The notes beneath the pieces are model-generated. The model ran no database searches, was not told the DNA's origin, and saw only the letters and a program-made list of their open reading frames with translations. From Akkermansia muciniphila (GTDB taxonomy: Bacteria; Verrucomicrobiota; Verrucomicrobiia; Verrucomicrobiales; V1-33), in the NCBI GenBank assembly GCA_945861415.1, contig CAMAUV010000007.1, forward strand, positions 1-64,000: a DNA stretch of 64,000 bases, read 5' to 3'. Positions 58,018 through 64,000 of the stretch are shown piece by piece. Positions within the stretch are counted from its first letter, which is position 1; each line of letters opens with the position of its first letter. A program made the translations under genes and the position numbers.

Positions 58018-58830
58018 ATGAAAACCTCCAAGCTACTGACGGCTCTGCTTCTCGGACTCTCTATGTTTGCAGTCCCTCTGATGGCGCAAGAGAAAGCCGC
58101 CCCCAATCCAGCCGCTGTGCCTGCCGCGAGCAAGGCGGCCCCGTATATTAATACCCTGAAGATGGAGTTTGTGCCTGTGAGGGCGACGCCCGGGGTGCTC
58201 TGGAGCCGCTGGGAGACACGCGTGCGGGACTACGAGGCCTTCTGCCGGGATATTCAAAAAGACAGCTTTGCGCCTGATTTCAGGCAGGGCGATGACCATC
58301 CCGTGGTGAATGTCTCGTTTAATGACGCGCAGGCATTCTGCGTATGGTTGAGCAAAAAGGAGGGCCGCGCTTATCGATTGCCCACGGATCATGAGTGGAG
58401 CTGTGCCGTGGGCATCGGGGCGCAGGAGGACGCTGCTGCCAGCCCCAAGGAGAAGACTAGGGGCATCAAAGGAGTCTATCCCTGGGGCACTGCATGGCCG
58501 CCGCCGGAGGGCAGCGGGAATTTCAATTCTTATTCGGAAGATAAAATATCAAATGACTCGTATGACAATACCAGCAAAGTTGGGCAGTTCAGTCCCAGCG
58601 CAGACGGACTCTACGACCTGAGCGGCAATGTCTGGGAGTGGTGCGACAGCCTATACGAGCCTAACGCTAAAGACGCAGAAATCCGAACACGGCGGGTGCT
58701 GCGTGGCAGGTCGTGGGACGGTTATATTCCCACGAACCTGCTCTCTTCGTATCGCGGCTACTACCTTCCTACGTTTCGCTACGTCTACTTCGGGTTTCGT
58801 GTGGTGTTGGGTGTGGGTGGTGGCGGCTAG
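58018..58830 (+). CDS. SUMF1/FGE-fold exported protein with DGR-like variable C-terminus
   Basis: 270 residues with a signal peptide (MKTSKLLTALLLGLSMFAVPLMA). A SUMF1/FGE fold, related to C-type lectins, is clear from MEFVPVRATPGVLWSRWETR, VVNVSFNDAQAFCVWLSKKE, YRLPTDHEWSCAVG and YDLSGNVWEWC. Residues 232-262 (RGRSWDGYIPTNLLSSYRGY, then YLPTFRYVYFGFRV) match the layout of diversity-generating retroelement targets of this fold, where the variable codons descend from AAC/AAT in a template. No catalytic Cys pair of true formylglycine-generating enzymes is present, so it is unlikely to activate the sulfatase at 55.2 kb. A secreted binding protein is the likely role. Confidence 0.85.
   Translation: MKTSKLLTALLLGLSMFAVPLMAQEKAAPNPAAVPAASKAAPYINTLKMEFVPVRATPGVLWSRWETRVRDYEAFCRDIQKDSFAPDFRQGDDHPVVNVSFNDAQAFCVWLSKKEGRAYRLPTDHEWSCAVGIGAQEDAAASPKEKTRGIKGVYPWGTAWPPPEGSGNFNSYSEDKISNDSYDNTSKVGQFSPSADGLYDLSGNVWEWCDSLYEPNAKDAEIRTRRVLRGRSWDGYIPTNLLSSYRGYYLPTFRYVYFGFRVVLGVGGGG
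58714..58800 (+). other. Predicted DGR variable region
   Basis: From TGG to CGT, 29 codons. Putative variable codons: GAC GGT TAT ATT, then ACG AAC, TAT, GGC TAC TAC CTT, ACG TTT, and TAC GTC TAC TTC. Fifteen of these 17 end in C or T, as expected if AAC/AAT codons were mutated at adenines. The framework codons (CCC, CTG CTC TCT TCG, CGC, CCT, CGC, GGG TTT CGT) contain no adenine. All remaining adenines fall in the variable set. Confidence 0.7.
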
Positions 58831-58845
58831 GCTCTTTACCCTCTG

Positions 58846-58931
58846 CCCTTTTACCCTTCTGACGAGCAAGGCCTGCCGCGCAGCGGACAAAATTTGATTT
58901 GCTGAAAATGCAGGGCGCAGAATTTCCTGTG
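58846..58931 (+). repeat. Two-part repeat, copy B, just after the variable region gene
   Basis: Begins 15 bases after the stop of the SUMF1-fold gene. It shares a 43-base block (one mismatch) and a 24-base block with copy A at 57520; the spacer between the blocks differs in length and sequence. Shared flanks downstream of variable regions are common among DGR target copies. Confidence 0.8.
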
Positions 58932-59009
58932 GTCAGCGTTGGTGTGATGGGTTTTTTTAAGTCTGAGATGAACCGACTGACATTAAGTTGCATAGGCGTT
59001 AGCCGCTAG

Positions 59010-59207
59010 CGCCAGCCCCATGGTGCGCAATGGATTGATGGTGCCGTGCAGAATCAGCGCGATGACGCGAAGAAAGTGCGCGTCCAGTTCGGCTCGAAGG
59101 AATATTTCGACCTCGCCGCCAAGAATGGGCCCGCGCACGCATGGCTCACCCTCGGCACTAATCTCCAGTTCGTCCTCGACGAGACGACCTATGAGATTTA
59201 CGAGTGA
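59010..59207 (+). pseudogene. C-terminal fragment of a VIT/VWA-type protein
   Basis: One forward frame reads QWIDGAVQNQRDDAKKVRVQ, then FGSKEYFDLAAKNGP and LTLGTNLQFVL, ending YEIYE and TGA at 59205-59207. It fits the last 60 residues of VIT/VWA proteins (family text 'W.D......V..SeaYf.Ll...P.l..y.alG'). A TAG lies just upstream in frame and no start is present, so it is a relic. Confidence 0.5.
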
Positions 59208-59238
59208 TGCCGTCGAAAATAAATATCCCCGCTAGCCT

Positions 59239-60321
59239 ATGAAACATCCATTGCTTCTCATCGCCCTCGCCCTCGCGCTCGCGCTTCTGCCCTCCGCGCG
59301 AGCCGAGTTGAAGGCTGACGAAAAGCCGTCCGATCCAGCAAAGAAGCTTAAGAAAAAAGAGGGCGAAAAATCCGATACCCTTGTCCACCGTGCGCCCAAC
59401 GGCAAAGCGTTCCCGGCACACTGGGGCGCGCCGCCTCTGGCTCAAACCCGCGACTTGCGCCAGTTGCCTGGCGATTACGGCTCGGGCAGCGGCACGCTCG
59501 GGCGTTGGATCCAAGAGAACTTGGACAAAGACGCCAAGCAACCCGCGCCGAAACCTGCACCCGTGGTGCACAAGGGGCCCAACGGCAAAGCGTTCCCGGC
59601 ACGCTGGGGCGCACCGCCGCCCATTCAAACCCAAGACTTCGGCCCGTTGCCCGGAGGTTATGGGCAAGGCAGCAGCTCGCTTGGGCGTTGGATACAGCAA
59701 AACCTCGACAAAGATGCCGCTGGTAACCCCGCCCCGCCGGCACCGAAGCCTGTCGGCGCCGTTCCCACGTTTGAGGAATGGATGAAAGACGGCAAAAAGA
59801 TTCCTGCCGACCGCGTCTTCATCGGGGGTTCACCTTGGTTTAATGAGCAAACGGGCGAGAGCCGCACTCCCGAGACAGTTTACAAAATGCTATACGGACA
59901 AACGCAGCCGAAACCTCTGAATCCAATTGCACCACCAGCTGGCGGCCGCAAACCGTTCCCGGCGCACTGGGGTGAACCGCCGCGCAGACAGACCAAAGAT
60001 CTCCGCCCACTACCCGGCGGCTACGGCATGGGCAGCAGCACGTTGGCCGCCTGGATTCAGGAAAACTTGGACAAAGACGCCAAGCAACCCGTGCCGAAGC
60101 CTGTCGGCGCCGTTCCCACGTTTGAGGAATGGATGAAAGACGGCAAAAAGATTCCTGCCGACCGCGTCTTCATCGGGGATTCACCTTTGTTTAATGAGCA
60201 AACGGGGGAGAACCGTACTCCCGAGGCAGTTTACAAAATGCTATACGGACAAACGCAGCCGAAACCTCCGAATCCAATTGCACCAGCCCCCCTCTCTCCC
60301 CGGTCCGGAGTCCGCCAATGA
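59239..60321 (+). CDS. Secreted tandem-repeat protein, two module types
   Basis: 360 residues with a signal peptide (MKHPLLLIALALALALLPSARA). Module A (GKAFPAHWGAPP, then LPGxYGxGSxTLGRWIQ and NLDKDAK) occurs three times, near residues 54, 116 and 234. Module B (PVGAVPTFEEWMKDGKKIPA, then DRVFIG and TPExVYKMLYGQTQPKP) occurs twice, near 168 and 285. The two B copies at DNA level (59743-59937 and 60094-60288) are nearly identical and exactly 351 bases apart. No known domain. The even spacing suggests surface or matrix structure. The frame runs straight into the DUF1579 fragment after the TGA. Confidence 0.75.
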   Translation: MKHPLLLIALALALALLPSARAELKADEKPSDPAKKLKKKEGEKSDTLVHRAPNGKAFPAHWGAPPLAQTRDLRQLPGDYGSGSGTLGRWIQENLDKDAKQPAPKPAPVVHKGPNGKAFPARWGAPPPIQTQDFGPLPGGYGQGSSSLGRWIQQNLDKDAAGNPAPPAPKPVGAVPTFEEWMKDGKKIPADRVFIGGSPWFNEQTGESRTPETVYKMLYGQTQPKPLNPIAPPAGGRKPFPAHWGEPPRRQTKDLRPLPGGYGMGSSTLAAWIQENLDKDAKQPVPKPVGAVPTFEEWMKDGKKIPADRVFIGDSPLFNEQTGENRTPEAVYKMLYGQTQPKPPNPIAPAPLSPRSGVRQ

Positions 60322-60735
60322 CGCCACCCGCAAAAAGCAAATTCCTTTCAAGCGAAAGCCGGCCCTGACCAGAAGAAACTAGAGGTATTTGTTGGCGAAT
60401 GGAGTTATACGGGAACGCTGAGCGAAACGCCGCTGGGGCCCGGAGGTAAGTTCGCTGGAAAATCAACCAAGCGAATGGTTCTGGACGGTCTGTTCTTAGA
60501 GTCCAGAGAGGAAGACAAAGGTGTCTATGGCGGCAAAGAAATGACTTACAAATTCGTCGGCATGCAGTGGTTCGACCCGATCACAAAGAGCTACCTGGGT
60601 AACGGCTTTGCCAACGACGGTAATGTGGGTCACGGAGTTACGACCAATAGCGGAAACACCTGGACATTCATGGGCACCATAATCGATAGCAAAGGAGAGC
60701 TACAAAAGGAAGAATACCATGACGTTTTCACCTGA
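60322..60735 (+). pseudogene. DUF1579-like fragment, start lost and end frameshifted
   Basis: In the same frame as the tandem-repeat protein, just past its TGA, KKLEVFVGEWSYTGTLSETP and later MTYKFVGMQWFDPITKSYLG, NSGNTWTFMGTI match DUF1579. No start codon precedes the conserved start of the domain (first ATG is 60475). At about 60720-60730 the frame shifts by one: EEYHDV runs to a TGA while the DUF1579 ending TFSPDGQTFTVKGETSADDG continues in the next frame. It is a decayed gene, or an assembly error at GTTTTC. Confidence 0.6.
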
Positions 60736-61243
60736 TGGCCAAACCTTCACAGTGAAAGGTGAAACCTCCGCGGACGACGGAAAGACGTGGATGCCTCATT
60801 GGGAGGCGACCAACAAAAAAGTCAGCAAGAAAGCGTCCGCGCAGACCGGCCCCGAAATTGGCACATGGAAGATGAACGCCGCTAAGTCGACGTTCAACCC
60901 GGGCCCGGCGCCCAAGAGCATGACCGTCGTCTTCGCGGCGGTTGGCCAGAGTGAGAAGCTCAGCGTGGAGATGGTGGCCGCCGACGGCAGCAAGCTCGCG
61001 GCGACCTACACCGCCAACTACGACGGCAAGGACGTTCCGTTCACTGGGTTGACCGACGAGACCGTCTCATTGAAACGCATCAACGCGACGACCACGGAGC
61101 AGACCGTCAGAGAGGGCGGCAAGGTGGTCGTGACCTACACACGCGTCGTGTCGGCCGATGGCAAGTCGCTGACGAGCACGGCCAAGGGCACCAACGCCCA
61201 GGGACAGGCCTTCACCGACGTCGTAGTTCTCGACAAGCAGTAG
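60719..61243 (+). CDS. Small beta-barrel-like protein following a DUF1579 tail
   Basis: 174 residues from an ATG at 60719, but the first 35 (TFSPDGQTFTVKGETSADDG) are the tail of DUF1579 in another frame. The rest (GTWKMNAAKSTFNPGPAPKS, then DGKDVPFTG and SLKRINATT) is a small repeat-like beta protein common in bacteria ('GTWKLN..KSKY.PGPAPKS'), function unknown. No signal peptide is seen. It may be expressed only as part of a fused ancestor, or restarted at the frameshift. Confidence 0.55.
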   Translation: MTFSPDGQTFTVKGETSADDGKTWMPHWEATNKKVSKKASAQTGPEIGTWKMNAAKSTFNPGPAPKSMTVVFAAVGQSEKLSVEMVAADGSKLAATYTANYDGKDVPFTGLTDETVSLKRINATTTEQTVREGGKVVVTYTRVVSADGKSLTSTAKGTNAQGQAFTDVVVLDKQ

Positions 61244-61284
61244 CGATCGCATGAACCGGGCAGCGTCCAGAAAGCAAATTCCTA

Positions 61285-61482
61285 TCAGTTGGCTGATTTT
61301 GGATAGTCCGTGATGGTTACATCGGCCCCGTTCACGCTATAGGTGAAATCCCCGAACTGGAACTCTTGTTGTGCGATGACCTCGCCACCCCAAAAGGCAA
61401 GGAATGCCACGCCATGAAACCAGAACCGAGTCATGCGCGATAATAGACCCGGATTTCCACGAGATGCCGAGTTAGCGTGCAT
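61285..61482 (-). pseudogene. N-terminal fragment of a BspA-like leucine-rich repeat protein
   Basis: 65 residues. After a hydrophobic signal-like stretch (FHGVAFLAFWGGEVIA), QFGDFTYSVNGADVTITDYP matches the first repeat of secreted BspA-like proteins ('QFGDFTYTV.ngaVTItgY'), then stops at YPKSAN. The rest of the repeat domain is missing. A truncated relic. Confidence 0.55.
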
Positions 61483-61679
61483 GATACCTCAATAAAGCTG
61501 GACTTGGCCATCACGGCAATTTAGGTATCCCGCCGTTCCCGATTCTTACTAAAGCTCCAAGATGACAGTAGATTTGGCAAGACCCGCTGGGTAGTCCACC
61601 ACAGTCATAACAGCATCAAGACTTTCTTGGGAGCAGATCCTCCGATAGACCTAAGAATCGCGGATCTGCACCAAAACCG

Positions 61680-61970
61680 TCACCTGCGCCGGATCGCTTT
61701 CATTGCCAGAAACCGCGGCAGAATTTCAGCTTCAATCAGTGCAAAGGCCGCATGCAGCCCGGCCTCCTGAAATTCCCTTCCCACCCGGGCCTCCACGGCC
61801 GTCGGTTGGCCGATGGTCGCGAGGAAACTGTTCGACGTCATAGCCGTGAACATGCTCGCGTCCATTTTTCCCGATTTCTCCAAAATCCAGCGCCGGGCAA
61901 ACAGCCCCAGCACGGCATCACCGATCCATGCCTCCTCGCGCTCGCGCTGCACCGGGTCCGGCTGCTTCAT
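61680..61970 (-). CDS. Small RNase III-domain (mini-III-like) protein
   Basis: 96 residues. EEAWIGDAVLGLFARRWILE matches the RNase III signature (E...GDAVL) with Glu13 and Asp18 as candidate metal ligands. FTAMTSNSFLATIGQPTAVE and a late IEAEILPRF complete the domain. No double-stranded RNA-binding domain is present. Mini-III enzymes trim 23S rRNA precursors in some bacteria. The last acidic ligand could be in IEAE; the call is moderate. Confidence 0.65.
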   Translation of the reverse strand: MKQPDPVQREREEAWIGDAVLGLFARRWILEKSGKMDASMFTAMTSNSFLATIGQPTAVEARVGREFQEAGLHAAFALIEAEILPRFLAMKAIRRR

Positions 61971-61997
61971 TCAGGAAAAGTCGGAGGCTCCCCGCGC

Positions 61998-62813
61998 TTA
62001 GCGGTCAAATTTGATAATCTCGTCGCCGGGCTCCAGAACCATACCTGTCACAAGGGTATTCGGGTCAACGTCCGCCACTGACTCCGTGGCCTCCACGGTG
62101 TCGCCGATCGTAACACGGGCGATGATCGCCGTGCCACGGCGAACCGCAAAGCGGTCACCCTTCATCAGCCTAACATTCATCCCGGCATCCAGCACCACAT
62201 AGCCATCATTATCCGAAACCTTGATACGAGCGATGGCCGCTGTCGAAGCGATTACTGATTGAACCGGGTTGAGCGCTTTACCCTCTGCTACCGCATTGGC
62301 GGCTACGGCGGCTTCTATTGCTACTCGGTCCATCCCGACTCCATTTGCGTTGAGCACACTCTGCTCTTCGCGGGCGATGCGGGCGGCTTCCTGATCCCCC
62401 GGATTATCCACAAGCGGCGGTTCAATCTGCAATTTTTCCTTGATCGCCGCGCCGACTTCCTCCGCCTTCGTCCCCGCCGTGTTCACGATATCCCCCGCCC
62501 CTTTCGGCCGGGCGCCCAGATTATTGGCCTCGGTCTGCAGATTTTTCACAAGAGCATCGCCCGCTTTTTTCACCGCACTGGCAGTTCCTTTCAGATCTTC
62601 CGCCACTGCCTCCTTCACTTGCTCCGCCGGAGTTGGAGCCTGGGCCTGCTGAATCTTGAGTTCCTTGATGGAGCGCTGCAAGTCCTGCATCTGCCGATCA
62701 CTCTGCACCTGCAGCTGTTCCATGCGCCCGTCCATATCGGCATTAAGCGTAAGATACAGCCCCGCAGCAAGGGTCACAGCAAGTCCGGCAAGAGCGAAAT
62801 GGGTAAGCTTCAT
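61998..62813 (-). CDS. Membrane-anchored coiled-coil protein of unknown function
   Basis: 271 residues from the ATG at 62813 (MKLTHFALAGLAVTLAAGLY); a longer frame upstream is not signal-like. An N-terminal hydrophobic helix is followed by a coiled-coil stretch (about 22-50; GRMEQLQVQSDRQMQDLQRS). A low-complexity Ala/Glu/Lys middle and a C-terminal beta domain (VVLDAGMNVRLMKGDRFAVR) follow. The end may be SH3- or SAF-like. It is downstream of the DUF58-encoding region on the same strand. Unknown role. Confidence 0.65.
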   Translation of the reverse strand: MKLTHFALAGLAVTLAAGLYLTLNADMDGRMEQLQVQSDRQMQDLQRSIKELKIQQAQAPTPAEQVKEAVAEDLKGTASAVKKAGDALVKNLQTEANNLGARPKGAGDIVNTAGTKAEEVGAAIKEKLQIEPPLVDNPGDQEAARIAREEQSVLNANGVGMDRVAIEAAVAANAVAEGKALNPVQSVIASTAAIARIKVSDNDGYVVLDAGMNVRLMKGDRFAVRRGTAIIARVTIGDTVEATESVADVDPNTLVTGMVLEPGDEIIKFDR

Positions 62814-63132
62814 AAGAGAACTAAATGGGAGTTGATCACCTGACCACCAATCGAGGAGACGGTGCTTTTTCACCAATAGGGGATTCCTGTATGCCTTCCC
62901 GCCACGTAAATCAACAACCGAAATCCTTGGCCCGCAGGTTTCCCGGCGCCGGGCGTTTACCGTAGTTCTTTTAACGCTACCGAACATACCACCATGCTGC
63001 CACCCCCGCGTCAGCCAGCTCGATCAGAAGAAATCACCGCCACCCCTCCGTTTTGGCGCAGCCGGCCGCATGCCCAGAGGCGCCGGCGGCAGGTGAGCGG
63101 CGGACAGGCTGTAATTTCGGCGGACATTTCGT
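62814..63132. other. Intergenic region after the DUF58 gene
   Basis: A 38-codon minus-strand frame begins at 63127, five bases after the DUF58 stop (MSAEITACPPLTCRRRLWAC), but it is short and unlike any family. It may be the stub of a lost operon gene, where a transglutaminase-like gene often follows DUF58. Nothing else is supported. Confidence 0.4.
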
Positions 63133-64000
63133 TCACGAGGCGGGCGGAAGTGCTTTTCTGAAGGCAAGCCCCGGACGGCGAATGCGCAGGTCCGACACAC
63201 TGAAGCAAGTCACCTCAAACGGCAGCGGAGGCAGCAGCGGCTCCCATTCCTTCACGGAGACGTCACTGAGAATAAATACCCGCGTGTGCCGTTCCACCGA
63301 GCTAAGCGCCTGCAACAGGTTCCCTGCGTCCCTCTCTCCGGCCCGCCGGGCTCCGGCCAGCAACAGCATCGTGTCCTCAATCTGCGCCGGAGTGTTAACC
63401 GAAAACCCGCGCCAGTGATCGAACGACGCCACCAGATCCATGGGAATGGCGTTATCCCGGCAGTAACATATCTGTCCGCACAACAGTTCCATCGCGCTTT
63501 CAAAAGCGTCCCCCATCTCCCCCGGTTGCCGCGTGGGATGGATGCTGTGAAACACTACAAAGTATTTCTCCGGCAGCGGCCGGTCAAACTGCCTCACCAT
63601 CATGCCCCCGGTGCGGGCCGAGCTCGGCCAGTGGACCGACTTCATCCGGTCACCCGGCTGAAAGGCGCGTAATCCATGAAAATCGCCGCTCCAGTGACGG
63701 TGCGTGCTTTCCGCTTCTTCCACATCGATTATGGACGCATCCACTGCCTCCTCCAGCACCCTCGGGGTTACCGGCCGCGGAAACACGGTGACCTCCAGAA
63801 TATCCCGGACCTCCCGCTGGCTGTGCCAGAGCCCCAGTGGAAACGTAGAGGTCAGCACGCTGCGAATACGGTGCGTCACCCCGCGGCGCAGCAGGCGCGT
63901 GTTAATGCGCCGCCGCACTAGGCCACCCCCGCTGCGCACCCAGGCCGCGGAGAGCCCGCGTTCAGCAGGGCCGGCAATCCCGCATTCCACATCCACAGCA
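63133..64000 (-). CDS. DUF58-domain protein, partial at right edge
   Basis: The visible part (about 288 codons, reading from beyond the window edge) ends KALPPAS. The DUF58 motif FHGLRAFQPGDRMKSVHWPS near the middle is typical, with the RxxDR block and a following RQFD. DUF58 proteins usually carry two N-terminal transmembrane helices, missing here because the gene runs off the edge, and lie in operons with MoxR ATPase and VWA genes. The start lies outside the window. Confidence 0.88.
   Translation of the reverse strand, partial: AVDVECGIAGPAERGLSAAWVRSGGGLVRRRINTRLLRRGVTHRIRSVLTSTFPLGLWHSQREVRDILEVTVFPRPVTPRVLEEAVDASIIDVEEAESTHRHWSGDFHGLRAFQPGDRMKSVHWPSSARTGGMMVRQFDRPLPEKYFVVFHSIHPTRQPGEMGDAFESAMELLCGQICYCRDNAIPMDLVASFDHWRGFSVNTPAQIEDTMLLLAGARRAGERDAGNLLQALSSVERHTRVFILSDVSVKEWEPLLPPLPFEVTCFSVSDLRIRRPGLAFRKALPPAS

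Noticed and set aside
55239-58830. Sulfatase plus SUMF1-fold gene as a sulfatase-activation pair
   Set aside because: They are on opposite strands 1.3 kb apart, and the SUMF1-fold protein lacks the catalytic cysteines.

Overview
The window reads as chromosomal DNA of a Verrucomicrobiota-type (PVC superphylum) bacterium, roughly 60% GC. The families point there: DUF1549/DUF1553 and DUF1501 pairs, a Planctomycete/Verrucomicrobium-type c-type cytochrome fused to leucine-rich repeats, a PVC-type heme-binding 'membrane-bound dehydrogenase' protein, a PEP-CTERM-type sorting signal, CotH/lamin-tail secreted proteins, sulfatase and SUMF1-type proteins. No rRNA, tRNA or CRISPR array was recognised.

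Layout. 1-2.9 kb: a 5'-truncated CotH-type secreted protein and a decayed REP-type transposase. 2.9-10 kb (minus strand): M16 peptidase, Tat-exported Gfo/Idh/MocA oxidoreductase, and a coupled pair of ApbE-like FMN transferase and Agl23-like GT-C protein. 10.1-19.4 kb (mostly plus): YebC-like regulator, a stop-interrupted BatA-like pseudogene, a DUF1549/1553-DUF1501-cytochrome operon, M42 aminopeptidase, GrpE-like protein, zinc ribbon protein, Hsp15-like protein and an archaeal-type pantoate kinase homologue. 19.4-30.6 kb: a giant PVC heme protein ending in a DUF6807 domain, an SGNH hydrolase, a small foreign-looking patch with a SMI1/KNR4-like protein and an Mrr-type nuclease, then a DUF1501 protein and a membrane-anchored protein. 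30.5-53.9 kb: a secreted Lon-like (S16) protein, AraD, EamA transporter, FolP, a 1085-residue secreted protein, U32 peptidase, DUF3482 GTPase, RapA, a small PEP-CTERM protein, alpha/beta hydrolase, NadD, NrdR with candidate NrdR boxes, an ATP-cone-like protein, ArgF, a lipoprotein, RmlA, a HAD hydrolase and a truncated hemoglobin.

53.9-61.5 kb is a fragment-rich hotspot: truncated DUF1553, VIT/VWA-tail, DUF1579 and BspA-like pieces, a phage terminase small-subunit-like gene, an intact sulfatase, a tandem-repeat secreted protein, and a SUMF1-fold protein. The last ends in a region that looks like the variable region of a diversity-generating retroelement (DGR). Its variable codons are almost all NNC/NNT and its framework codons contain no adenine. 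No reverse transcriptase, accessory gene or template repeat was recognised in the window. A two-part repeat directly downstream of the variable region recurs 1.3 kb upstream, at the end of the terminase-like gene. This is the most exciting signal in the window. 61.7-64 kb holds an RNase III-like mini protein, a coiled-coil membrane protein and the end of a DUF58 protein running off the right edge.

All calls come from reading the translated sequence by eye. No database search was run.
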